This document shows positions 22,805 to 32,740 of a stretch of 64,000 nt of DNA, piece after piece (the first letter of the stretch is position 1; each line of letters begins with the position of its first letter). This DNA comes from Sphaerulina vaccinii. Taxonomy: Eukaryota > Ascomycota > Dothideomycetes > Mycosphaerellales > Mycosphaerellaceae. Under the pieces are notes generated by a model. That model saw nothing but the letters and a program-made list of their open reading frames with translations, searched no databases and was not told the DNA's origin. The stretch spans positions 1,302,001 through 1,366,000 of the forward strand of contig JAKUDP010000002.1 of NCBI GenBank assembly GCA_022570795.1, in the 5' to 3' direction. Position numbers and translations under genes: made by a program.

Positions 22805-23596
22805 CTACATCCTCGCCGTCATCCTCGTAGCAGCATCCAATCGATAGCACTCTCCATTCATATAAGAGTTTTCAATACATTGCCTCACAAATCCTGCAAA
22901 CTCCTCAGCCTTTCCGAGTCGCTTGGGATACTCAGCTTGCCTCTTCAACGCTGTCTGGATCTTCTCTGGCAATTGTTTCGACATGTTGGTCTCGAATAGA
23001 CTTGGAGCAACAGAGACAGCTCTGATCCCGTTTCCTGCAAGATCTCTCGCCAACACAAGTGTCATACTTCGGATGGCTCCCTTTGTAGCTGCGTAAGAAA
23101 GTTGTCCGATCTGCCCTTCGAAGGCAGAGGATGAAGAGACCATGACAATCACTCCACGTTCACCGTCTTCCCCAACAGGTTCGGTCCGTGCCATATGTGG
23201 TAATGTCAACCGGATTGTGTTCAAAACTCCACGAAGGTTGATATCAATAACGAAGTCAATCTTGTCCATCGAAATTGGATCCAGATTCTTGTCCAGTAGC
23301 TTTCCTGGAAGTCCTACTCCAGCTGCAGGAATCAGTCCTCCTAGTGGTGCTGAGTTGGACTTCGCCCAGCTTGCAGCTCCATCGATTGCTGATTTCAGAG
23401 AATCTGAATCTGTCACATCTGTTTCCCAGAATTTTACGCGGTCTGCGCCGAGAGTCTTCACGACTGATGCTCCGGATTCTGGATTCACATCGAGGATTGC
23501 AACATAGCCGCCTTTGGAGTGGAGGTCTGTTGAGGTTGCGAGACCTAGACCGGAGGCACCGCCTGTTATGATAAATGTGCGGTTCTTGATCTGCAT
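22805..23596 (-). CDS. Short-chain dehydrogenase, HSD17B10-like
   Basis: An intronless 263-residue Rossmann-fold oxidoreductase. Visible motifs are TGGASGLG (cofactor binding, residues 12-19), LDVN after the second strand (acidic residue favouring NAD), INLRGV, the serine-rich catalytic strand VMVSSSS and the YAATK catalytic pair. Overall it resembles 3-hydroxyacyl-CoA dehydrogenase type 2 (HSD17B10), a mitochondrial beta-oxidation and steroid enzyme. There is no clear targeting sequence at MQIKNRTFIIT. Substrate not determined by sequence. It is flanked by the two inverted F-box-like paralogues. Confidence 0.92.
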   Translation of the reverse strand: MQIKNRTFIITGGASGLGLATSTDLHSKGGYVAILDVNPESGASVVKTLGADRVKFWETDVTDSDSLKSAIDGAASWAKSNSAPLGGLIPAAGVGLPGKLLDKNLDPISMDKIDFVIDINLRGVLNTIRLTLPHMARTEPVGEDGERGVIVMVSSSSAFEGQIGQLSYAATKGAIRSMTLVLARDLAGNGIRAVSVAPSLFETNMSKQLPEKIQTALKRQAEYPKRLGKAEEFAGFVRQCIENSYMNGECYRLDAATRMTARM

Positions 23597-24544
23597 GATG
23601 TTTGTTCTTGGTCTTGTGCTTCCTTGGGCTGTTGATAATGAAAAGAAGGAAGTAATGGAGGATGGAGTTGATGTTTAGGTCCCGGTGACGCCAAGATCTG
23701 AGATGCCGAGGCATGTGAACGAACGTGAGCCGGGGTCTGAAGACTTCACCTTTTCTTCCCACACATCAACCATTCCAATTTCTGGCACTCTATCATCAAG
23801 TCAATGAGACCAAAGCGTAAATCCGGCCAGGACAATAGCACATCCCTCTTTGCGGTTTTCAGCTCCACCATCGTGCAAGCTCGACCTGCTGCCAGCTCTG
23901 AGAACACGACGACCGAGCAGAAACATGGCCAAGCCTTCGAACGAAGTGCCTACAACTCTCAGAATCGACCGTCCATACTGATTATGCCTTATTCGCGCTA
24001 TAACTACGATCTGGCACGGTCAGAACCTGCATTAGTACACGGAGACTCCAACGGGAAAGCCTCCACGCTCAACAAAAATTCTGGGCGCGAATGGCGAATT
24101 TATCATAGATCGTGATCATACGCTAGCGGCGGATGTCACCGAGCCAATGAGATTTCTTCGTGAAAGTGAACGCAAACGCGAACAGTGAACGGGGAGCTCG
24201 CATGACACAGTCCAGACGACTTGTCGGGTGTGGAACTGATAATCAGCCTAACGAAGCTAAGTCAGTACAGTGACAAGTCAACAGAATCAGTCGAAAGTGT
24301 ACCCACTTGGTAACAGGAAGCACTGCGGCAATGTACTACTCTGAAGCAGGTTTAAGCTCGCTGGTGCGACTTCGTAGTGTTTGCTCAGACTTGTCGAGCT
24401 CTTGAGCAAGAGTCAAACATAACGGGGCTAATGTGCTCATGGTTTCTGACCGAGACTGACCCAGGCAAGTTCTCAAGACCAACGATCAAAAGGTCCTCCC
24501 GAGACGACTCAGACGAGTGTTACCTACCACAAGCTTGCGACAAG
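23597..24544. other. Intergenic region with one weak open frame
   Basis: A 103-codon plus-strand frame begins at 23,804 (MRPKRKSGQD). It is rich in Ser, Asn and Arg and shows no domain, so I do not call it a gene. The rest is the shared upstream region of the dehydrogenase and the plus-strand F-box-like gene. Confidence 0.45.
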
Positions 24545-25490
24545 ATGTCTGCTACCGTGTATCCGTCGGAGCTAGTAGTGGCTAGTCCATCTTCACCTCG
24601 TCTCCACCCAGCAAGCTTCGCCATCGAAGGAAAATGGCCATTACTCGGTATCGCATGCGAGTTACGAGATCTGATCTATGGCGCTTGTTTCGAAGGTACT
24701 GTTACCACCACAATCACTATCGGCCGCGAAGGAGCGAATCCCCACGAGGAGTACGAGGAAACAATGCCCTGGCCCAGATTAGTAGAACATCATGCTCCTC
24801 TACTCCTTGTATCGCACCAACTCCACGACGAATCAAAGCCGTACTATAGCGCACAAATGAACTTCAAGATCAACATCTCCGATTCCTTCGAAGGTCCAGC
24901 TTCAGCTTTCCATTCACCCAGGCTGGAAACATATGCGACATGCTGGAGCAGTCTCTCTACACATCAAGCATGACGAGTCTGATGGATGGCAGAAGAGATA
25001 CGATGTCGAAAAACATTATGCACAGCTCGAAAGTAACACGAAAGCAGTCGGCGGAGCGCTGAAGAAGCATCAAATCTGCAAGGTACAACTTATACAACTA
25101 GATTTGATTTACTTTCGACGAGCACTTTATCCAGTGGACTGTTCTGGACTCGTGAAGGCGTTGAGCAGTCTTGATTGTGCTCCTGGGATTCTGATTGAGA
25201 TCAAGCTAATGCCTTGGCGGTTTGAAGGAGAGTTGGATGAGGTTGAAAAGTTCCAAGGTCTAGCTCAGGCGCTTCGAGGGACTGTGGTTGGTGATGCTTA
25301 TCCGAGGCCGGATTTCCAGAATTCGAGGAGAGAGGGCTGTTGCCTTATGCGTGGATCGCAAGTGGTGCAAAACTCCGCGGGCGAGATTTTTGACGGGAAC
25401 AGGGAACTTCCAGCATTGGCAGACGGCATGTTGTCATTGAGAGGTTCGTCTTCATGTGTATACTCTCTGGTAGCAGAACGAACAGAGTAG
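24545..25490 (+). CDS. PRELRD-type F-box-like protein, frameshifted paralogue
   Basis: Starts MSATVYPSEL and contains ACELRDLIYGACFEGTVTT..., parallel to PRELRDLIYEAYFDQVIHTT of the gene at 21,482-22,471. The first frame runs to about 24,971. The homologous continuation MRHAGAVSLHIKHDE is in another frame, so one base too many is present around 24,907-24,922 (CATTCACCCAGG). A 28-bp GT..CCCAG segment there would restore the frame but is too short for a normal intron. The second frame runs to 25,490 with GLAQALRGTVVGDA. Function unknown. Confidence 0.6.
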
Positions 25491-25499
25491 TGTCAGAAG

Positions 25500-26580
25500 G
25501 TGTCAGAAGTTTGGTCTGGGAAGAGCTTCACGATAGCTAGAATAGTATCGCGCCATATTGGGAGGACGTGATTCAGGGCGAGGTCGGGTTTGGAGTGGAC
25601 TGGAGACCTCCTATTTGAGGCAATGGCCATACTCATCTCGCTAAGGAATAACCAAAAGACATCCCTTGATGCGTTCCGGCTCACCATCGTCTGGTAAGAC
25701 TCCAATCATACCTTCCTTAGCAGCTTCGAGACTGATCAGAACAACTTCTCCTCCAATTTCTTCATAGCCAGACCAGTGCTTCTAGCGCACCGAGTACTCC
25801 TCCCGAATGTCTTTCCTCGAAGCATCTTCGCTAACACCAAGCATCTCCCTAGGATCGTAGTTTTCCTTCTCACCTTTGATAGCTCTTGTACCGGCTGTGA
25901 CATACTTATCGTACAAGGCGGTTCCAATGTTTGAGTCGTCTTCCAGAATCTCTTTAGCGATGGAGAGGAGGTGGATGTCTTTATGGCATTGAGCGTTGGG
26001 ATCTTCGGAATCGATCTTGATAGCGCCAAGTCTAGTAGTGTGAGCATCGTCGATCTGTTGGACTGTGGGTGTTAGTATGAGATTTAGACCGAGAACTGAG
26101 TACGGTGTTACTCTGTAACGTCTGTTGCGGAGATTGTCAACGTCGATGGAGAAGATTGCTTGAGGCATGGCCTTGTAGAGGGTACACTTACACTTGTCGT
26201 ACTGAAATGCGTGTTAGAAGTCTAGAAGGCTCAGAGAAATGGCTCTGCTGCTAGACGGCTTCGGATGTCGAGTATATATGTTAGCATCGTTTGCTTCATA
26301 CTGGCGCGAACCCTCTGATTCTGGACCACGTCCTGTACACGATCATCTTCGAGCTCGCTATTTGCTACGGCTTGGCTTTGCATACTCGGGTTTCTCATCT
26401 GGATTGATGCAATGCGGACTGGCTGTCAGGTTGTCTGGAGCTTCGGTCCATTGGCGTTGTAGTGTTCTCGCCAGATCCTCATCATCCTGCTCTTGTTTTA
26501 CTTGAGACGGAAGCTTCGGCTTCTTAAAGAATTGTGATATAGGCACCTAATCGGACGGCAGTTGCTTCCTCTTTGGCGCC
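25500..26580 (-). pseudogene. Decayed gene of unknown family with TAG stops
   Basis: From MAPKRKQLPSD (26,580) the frame runs on as VPISQFFKKPK after a TAG (26,547-26,549). A UIM-like DDEDLARTLQRQW and a second block QAIFSIDVDNLRNRRYRVTP (from 26,162) follow. After a J-domain-like YDPREMLGVSEDASRKDI come a TAG at 25,782-25,784, the segment GEVVLISLEAAKEG, and TAGs at 25,641-25,643 and 25,611-25,613. A frame change lies near 26,380, and a possible intron ends TTTCAG near 26,200. Every stop could derive from CAG by C-to-T in CpA. N-terminal SQFFKKP and UIM-like motifs hint at a DNA-repair or ubiquitin role, but I do not recognise the family. Confidence 0.5.
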
Positions 26581-26609
26581 ATGCCGTCGAGCTTCTCTCG
26601 GGATGGACA

Positions 26610-27640
26610 GAGGGGAGATCTTTGTTCTCGGTGAAAAGGAGAGTGGAAGCGTGAGAACTTGCCTGACAAGGCCTGTGTCTTCCATTGTCTTGAATTTAGA
26701 CCCAGTAGCATAGCTGCCTATGCTGCCCACAGAGCCCACGCGGAGGAATAGTATCACTTTCCATGGTGTTCGGTGATGTCTCTTGGTAGCGGCATTCAGG
26801 TGATGCTGCTCTGCCTTTTTCCTCTCAACAACGCTCACAATGTGATGTGCTCGAGCTGCTCGGAGGCCTGAACTTTCGCGCTGAAGGTGTCTCCAGTCGC
26901 ATAGCTGGCGGAGATGGTCAGAGAGCATGTCTTTGCGCCATGTGGGGTCAGAACCCTTTTGTCAGTATATCAGAGTCATTCGCAATGTAAGAACCCATTA
27001 CTCGCGCCCATCTCTGCTGCTTCGTAGCAACCAGGCTGCCCGGCTCTATGCTTGCTTCCGATCGCACGGTCTTCAGCATTTGCGAAAGAAAATCGTGCAG
27101 GTACGCGAATGGTTGGTCTTATTGACTCCGAGGAGTGCAGGTGTCCGCTTGAGATCGAATCATTGCTAGATCATACAAAGGCAGTATCAATGGCTGTCCT
27201 TCCCACCTAGTACCCCCCCCCCCCCCCCCTTTCAGCGTCCCCGATAGATAATTCGCTTCCAGAAGTCTCCAAGAGTTCTAGCGCACATCCTGGAGACGGC
27301 TCATTGCAAACCTTTGGATCCACCCAAGATTTGCCCTGCAAGCTGGCCAAGCCTGATGTTTGTGGACGTGTCTGATGCTGACTGATATCGCAACGGGCAT
27401 CTGTAAAACAGAAGACCCGGCTTTGACAGTCGAAATCCATTTTCCGTATATGTCTCCGCGAATTTTGAGATGCCGAATGCTTCCCACCTGGTTACCCCCT
27501 CCAACGTCCCCAGAGACGAGGCTGCGCAAATGACTGGGAGTTTGAACTCCTGAAGCCCATGCGCCTCGCTATTCTCTTCACGGGCAGTCTTCGCATTCCA
27601 CGGATCACCAAATCCTCTTCCATGCTTCGCTTCATTTCCC
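26610..27640. other. Intergenic region containing a C17 tract
   Basis: No coding frame with recognisable content. A run of 17 cytosines lies at 27,213-27,229. Similar flanks (ttcccacctagtacccc near 27,201 and ttcccacctggttacccc near 27,481) suggest a small duplicated segment. Confidence 0.5.
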
Positions 27641-28186
27641 TCAAACAGGCTTAGCAACCTTTCTCCCCTCCCTCGCCCCAGTCTCTGGATCCTCAAACTC
27701 CCTCCAGCTGACCGGATACATTGCATTCCCGACCTCTGACTCAGCCATGACAACACCCAGTTCATTCCTCGCCGTACTCAAATAGTAGCTCCTCTCATCT
27801 CCAAGACTGATAAGCGTCGCTCTCACAATATCTCCCACACGGAAGCTTTCTGCAACTTTAACTGTATCAATCTCTGTAGAGCGAATATCTTGTTGTCTGA
27901 TCAGAGCTGGGAAAGGATCTTTGCAGGAGATGTTGTCTTGACCGAGGGCTAGAATGGCAATGTTGGCTTGACGAGGATTTGTGCGTGTTATGCGGCCTAG
28001 GACTGTCATTCCGACTTCTGGGAGGAGAGTGTTTCTGTTGATGGAGAGTTCCTTTTTTGATTGTGTTAGTGGCCCGGAGATGGAGGCGCAGAGTTGGTCG
28101 TTGTGGATGTGAGTGCCTGCGCCGAGAGTGTGCTTGTCTGCTGGTCCCAGTGGTGTGCCGGGGAGGATGATCTTGGAGGAAGTCAT
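27641..28186 (-). CDS. Exosome complex component CSL4
   Basis: An intronless 181-residue protein. The N-terminal PGTPLGPADKHTLGAGTHIH is the CSL4 N-terminal domain. A central S1-type RNA-binding region (about 55-145, VGMTVLGRITRT..., FRVGDIVRATLISLGDE) follows. The C-terminus MYPVSWREFEDPETGARE..KVAKP is strongly conserved in CSL4/EXOSC1. CSL4 is a cap subunit of the nuclear and cytoplasmic 3'-to-5' RNA exosome. Length is typical of short fungal forms. It is divergent from UTP11 (start codons about 200 bp apart), so two RNA-processing genes share one promoter region. Confidence 0.95.
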   Translation of the reverse strand: MTSSKIILPGTPLGPADKHTLGAGTHIHNDQLCASISGPLTQSKKELSINRNTLLPEVGMTVLGRITRTNPRQANIAILALGQDNISCKDPFPALIRQQDIRSTEIDTVKVAESFRVGDIVRATLISLGDERSYYLSTARNELGVVMAESEVGNAMYPVSWREFEDPETGAREGRKVAKPV

Positions 28187-28387
28187 GTCGGTGTTTTGTT
28201 GTGTTGATGGTGGCGTGTTGAAAGAAGTGAAGTCTTCGTGCCGGCCGGCCGGCGATAAGAGGCGGAGTTTTGACGCAGGCAGGCGAGAAAGCTTACTGTA
28301 CTTAATATTTGCAACCGAATCGCGCTCGCTTTTCTCAGTCTCCAGTCGTCTCGTCTTCGCATGTGTGCTCTCATCAGTTCTTCTGTA

Positions 28388-29083
28388 ATGTCTTCATTAA
28401 GGAACGCCGTCCAACGACGCAACCACCGCGAACGAGCACAACCGGCCGAACGCGCCAAGTGGGGACTCCTCGAAAAGAAAAAGGACTACAAACTCCGCGC
28501 CGCAGACCACAAAACCAAGCAGAAGAAACTCGGAGCTCTCAAATCCAAAGCTGAAGACCGCAACGAAGATGAATTCTACTTTTCCATGGTCAATCACTCG
28601 ACCAAGGGTGGAGTCAGAATATCAAAGAGAGGCGAAGCCAATAATGGAGGCAGTGGAGGAGCAATGGTTGTGGATGTTGTGAGATTGATGAAGACGCAGG
28701 ATGTTGGGTATTTGAGGACCATGTTGCAGAGGACGAGGAAGGAGAGGAAGAGGGTTGAAGAGGAGGCAGTACTGGGAGAGACTGAGATTAGTGATAAGCC
28801 GGGAAATGGGAGGATAGTCTTTGGAGAGGATGAGGCTGAGGATGTGATTACGAGACCTGTGGGCGGGAACCAGGTTGATGCTGATGATGAGAAGAGGTTA
28901 AGAAAGAGGAAGAGACAGGCAAGAGAAATGAATCGGAATAAGCTGGAAGCGCTCAAGACGCAAGAAGCAAAGTTGAGCGCTGCGCTGGAGGGCGTGGAAC
29001 ATCAGCGCGCCAAGATGAATGGGACGATAGGCGGCACGAATAAGAGTGGCGTCAAATTCAAGGCGAGACAGCGGAAGCGATGA
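28388..29083 (+). CDS. U3 snoRNP/SSU processome protein UTP11
   Basis: A 231-residue highly basic protein starting MSSLRNAVQRRNHRERAQP. This N-terminus and the following GLLEKKKDYKLRAADH and RNEDEFYFSMVNH are the hallmarks of UTP11, a nucleolar small-subunit processome factor needed for 18S rRNA maturation. A Met nine codons upstream is in frame but lies outside the conserved start. The C-terminus (KFKARQRKR) is a basic nucleolar-type tail. Single exon. Confidence 0.95.
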   Translation: MSSLRNAVQRRNHRERAQPAERAKWGLLEKKKDYKLRAADHKTKQKKLGALKSKAEDRNEDEFYFSMVNHSTKGGVRISKRGEANNGGSGGAMVVDVVRLMKTQDVGYLRTMLQRTRKERKRVEEEAVLGETEISDKPGNGRIVFGEDEAEDVITRPVGGNQVDADDEKRLRKRKRQAREMNRNKLEALKTQEAKLSAALEGVEHQRAKMNGTIGGTNKSGVKFKARQRKR

Positions 29084-29337
29084 GCTTTCTCTCACTCACT
29101 TCTGAAAAAGACAGCTGAATTGTTGCTATGCTTAGCTAGAGCAGCGAAGGCAAATTGCAATTGTACGCCATACGAGCATCTGGTTGCAACAGCCATACAA
29201 AATGATACCCAATTCGACCCGCGAGACTTTTTCAGACATGAGCAATGCTTAGCCATACCGGCGAAGATACTGAGCCTCACGGCTCTACGATCAATCTCAG
29301 ATCCTTGCATTGAGTGGAGTACTAGATAAGGAAGAGC

Positions 29338-31063
29338 TCACAAGCTGTGCACTCGCTGAAACCGTCTAGACACCACGTTCGACTTATCCTTTCCCTCAAC
29401 ACTCGTCATCTCCACATCATCCACCTCCCCAGCAACCTTGACACCAACGATCTCCATCATCCGTTGATCCGGGTACTGCTTCTTGGTATGCTCATCAAGC
29501 TTCTTGACAACAAACAGCATACACAACAACAGCCCCACAACGACCATCATCCCAATGCTACCATTTCTCCAATACGGAGCATCTTCTGCCGAGTACAACA
29601 CAATCCCCCAGAACGTATACAGTATCTGCCCAAAAGCATTGATACTCGTAATCACCACACTCCTCAGAGCATCATCTCCACCCCTCTGCATGATAACATT
29701 CGTCCAGCCAAATAACAAGGGATTAACGATATACGATGTTCCAGCATTTATAGTAGGCGAAGAATGTCGCTGCATCGGAGACATTGGGTACGATCAGAAT
29801 GATGGCTGAGGTAAGTTGTAGTAAGCACGCGAGAATACCCATCGCAACGCGTTGACCAGTGGCATCGATGTAGATGGCTGCTGCGAGGTTGGCTGTGATG
29901 GCTACAGCTTGTATTCCAAGAGGATATCTGTTGATTGCGACTTGAGAGTATTCGCTTGCGTGAGATTTGAGCCAGAGGAGGAAGAGGCCTTGGGAGCAGA
30001 AAGCTTCGAGGGCGCTGCAGAGGACTCCGAAGAGGATCAGGATGTAGCTGGAAGCTGTCAGCAGAGATGATGGTTGAGATGTGGTGGTTACTCACAAGGC
30101 TGGACAAGTGAATACTCGTTGGATCAGAGACCATGGTGCAATTTTATGGCCATCTTCACGTTTCGGTTGCGTGAGGCGACTCATAGCAAGCTCTTTCTCA
30201 GCAGCACTCAGATATGGTGCTTTGGTAAGCTCCGGCGTATCTGGAAAGTACATGAAACCCATGATCGCGATCGGCAGAGTGATCAAACCATCGATAATGA
30301 AGACCTGCAAACGCAATAACATCAGCAAAGACCTCGAGCACAAGATCTCGCAATTCTGCATAAACATACCCACTGCCACCCAGCAAGTCCACCATGCCCA
30401 TCCAAGCTCTTCCAAATAGCACTCATCATAATTCCAGCAAACATCTGTCCAGCATTCCCACTTGCCGTAAAAATCGCAACCCTCTTCGCAATCTCTCTAG
30501 GTTTATACCAGCTTCCAATGATATATATCGTCCCCGAATACGTACTCGCCTCAATCAATCCTTGGAAGAATCTCACAGCTGCAAGTTGCGAATAGTTCGT
30601 ACAAGCCGCCGCTACCATAGTAAGTCCGGCCCAGATGACAACCATAGAAGGAAACCATATTCTTGGGTGCGATTTTCTGGATGATCAGCCCGGGGGGAAT
30701 TTGTCCGATAACATAGCCGGCTGTTGTCATTGATAGTAGGACGCTATAGTCGTTGCCCGTCAGGTTGAGATCTTCCTTAAGGCCTGAGACGTAGGCATTT
30801 GCGAATGCTGCTCGGTCGAGATAGTTGAAGAAGAAACTTAGGCAGCAGTATGTTAGGATGAAGAAGTCGAGCTTTCGGACGAGGTGCTGTTCCGCTTTCG
30901 ATTGCGCTTCGTCGCCCAGGATGAGGACTTTGGCTTTGTGGGCGAAGGAGGAGATCTTGTTGTTGTTCATCATGTCTGTGAATGCTTCACCCAGATTGAT
31001 GACAATAGAGTTTGGGTCCTGGATATCGTCAGTGCTAGGGGTCTCATGCCATATGTCAACCAC
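29338..31063 (-). CDS. Dal5-like MFS transporter (ACS family) with two frame breaks
   Basis: Starts MVDIWHETPSTDD. Family motifs are FNYLDRAAFANAYVSGL, GNDYSVLLSMTTAGYVIGQI, RFFQGLIEASTYSG and an FFAYY...AGTSYIVNPLLFGW segment. Relatives are fungal anion:cation symporters for allantoate, vitamins and related carboxylates. Two clean introns were found: 30,304-30,369 (GTATGT..TTGCAG) and 30,048-30,095 (GTGAGT..TTCCAG). One extra base is implied at 30,662-30,667 (IAP to RIWFPSMVV) and another near 29,745-29,751 (FFAYY to AGTSY). It is therefore a recent pseudogene or carries sequence errors. It lies downstream of the amidohydrolase on the same strand (245 bp). Confidence 0.8.
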
Positions 31064-31308
31064 ATGTCTATGGCTTGGCCTATCGGGGAGACACCCCTGT
31101 CAATAGCCATATATACGCCGGCGTCTTGTGTTCACGCGGTATAGCCGGACGATCTCGCTAGACAGATCTCTCCATTATCGTGCACAATCTACAGAGTGGA
31201 CTTTGTGGAGCTCCAGAGGCGGAGTGCGGGGAGGTATCAGCGAGCTGTTGCCCAAATTTTCGTAGCTAGTGGCGAACGCAGGACACGGCACTCGGAACAT
31301 GTGCCAGA

Positions 31309-32721
31309 CTATTCCCACAGACAACTCCGTTCTGGTTTCAGACCCTCGATCTGGCTCTTCACGATACGCCCATCCTTCATGACCAACATCAAGTTCTCAT
31401 CAATCCGATCAAGACTCGCCACGTCTTCCAGCGGATTCGTCTTGAGAAACAGCAAGTCTGCATAAGCTCCCTCCACCAGCTCACCAATCTTGGCCTCCAT
31501 ACCAAGCTGTTTTGCCGCATTAATCGTTGCATGTCTCAACACAGTAGGGCTCGGCAAGAGTTTACTCCTCACAACAAACTCATATGTCTGCATGACCAAT
31601 GTAGGTCCAGTCGTATCTGTGCCGAAGCAAACAGCGACGCCAGCATCTTCGGCATATTTTATTGCTCGTATAGCAGCATCGCCAACGATAGCATTCTTCT
31701 TTAGCGCTTCTGGAGTTTCGAATTTGTCATATGGAGGCATTGTGATGAATGTGTGTAGTGCTAACGTGGGTGTGAGAAAGATATTGTTCTTTGCCATGAG
31801 TTGTGCTGTTTCAGGGTCGATCATGCTGCCGTGCTCGATACCTCGCACGCCACCAGCAATGGCATGTCGTACACCTTCAGAAGTGTAACAATGTGCAGTG
31901 ACCAGTGTGCCTCCCATGTACTTGCACACAGTAGTAATCGCTTGCAATTCCTCAACTGTGAACTGAATTGACTCCAGTCGATCTGTAGAGCTAGCAATGC
32001 CACCAGATGTGCAGACTTTAAGGTGATTTGCGCCCTTCCTCATGTTGTCGCGAGCAGCTTTGAGGCAATCGGGAACTCCATCGCAGACACGACCGAGGGC
32101 AGATCTTGCGATGCCAGAAGATGCGCAATAACGTTGATCAGACCAGACGTCTGTGTCATCGCCGTGCCCTCCGGTTTGTGATAGTAATCTTCCACCTTGG
32201 AAGACTCGAGGTCCAGGAATCAGAAATTCTTCAGTAGCGCGGGCATGTGCTATCGTTGCACCTCCAACATCGCGCACCGTCGTGAAGCCATTGGAGAGGA
32301 TGCCACGAAGCAGACCAGCAGATCGGAAGATCGCTGTCTCATGAGGAAAGGAGAAAGCGCCAGTAAGTGAGCCACTCCCGTGTACAGCCATCAAGTGAAC
32401 ATGACAGTCAATGAGACCTGGACACACAAAGTAACCACTAGCATCGATCTTGATAACTCCCTGGCCATTACTGATGTATTCATCGTCCAGCTCATCAAGT
32501 GTGGTCAAAGATACTCTGACAATCTTCCCACCAGCTAGTCGAAGACTGACAGGTGAGCGTATTGTACCGCTTCTAGGGTCTACTAGCTTTGCATTGATGA
32601 TCAAGTATGCCTTTTGAAGGCCTGGAAGCCATGGTTTCTCTGAGATGTCGTAGTGAGGGTTCGGTGGGTAGATGGAGGCGCGCAGATCATCCATGTTTGT
32701 TGTATGCTTAGCACAACACAC
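31309..32721 (-). CDS. Metal-dependent amidohydrolase (imidazolonepropionase/ochratoxinase-like)
   Basis: A 470-residue intronless enzyme (461 if MDDLRAS at 32,694 is used). Metal and catalytic signatures of the amidohydrolase superfamily are all present. They are DCHVHLMAVHG, NHLKVCTSGG (bridging carboxylated lysine), VTAHCYT, GIEHGS and CFGTDTTG (aspartate). The C-terminus HATINAAKQLGMEAKIGELVEGAYADLL is the usual beta-sandwich part. The closest style is the fungal prolidase-like clade that includes Xaa-Arg dipeptidases and ochratoxinase. The next gene downstream on the same strand is a Dal5-like transporter, suggesting uptake and hydrolysis of one amide compound. Confidence 0.92.
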   Translation of the reverse strand: MCCAKHTTNMDDLRASIYPPNPHYDISEKPWLPGLQKAYLIINAKLVDPRSGTIRSPVSLRLAGGKIVRVSLTTLDELDDEYISNGQGVIKIDASGYFVCPGLIDCHVHLMAVHGSGSLTGAFSFPHETAIFRSAGLLRGILSNGFTTVRDVGGATIAHARATEEFLIPGPRVFQGGRLLSQTGGHGDDTDVWSDQRYCASSGIARSALGRVCDGVPDCLKAARDNMRKGANHLKVCTSGGIASSTDRLESIQFTVEELQAITTVCKYMGGTLVTAHCYTSEGVRHAIAGGVRGIEHGSMIDPETAQLMAKNNIFLTPTLALHTFITMPPYDKFETPEALKKNAIVGDAAIRAIKYAEDAGVAVCFGTDTTGPTLVMQTYEFVVRSKLLPSPTVLRHATINAAKQLGMEAKIGELVEGAYADLLFLKTNPLEDVASLDRIDENLMLVMKDGRIVKSQIEGLKPERSCLWE

Positions 32722-32740
32722 TGTCCGAGGACATCACAAC

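Noticed and set aside
23804..24115. 103-codon plus-strand frame as a gene
   Set aside because: No domain, no signal peptide, no splice or promoter support, and a composition like random sequence.
26524..26928. 134-codon minus-strand frame upstream of the decayed gene
   Set aside because: It overlaps the N-terminus of the decayed gene in a different frame, and its own content is not protein-like.
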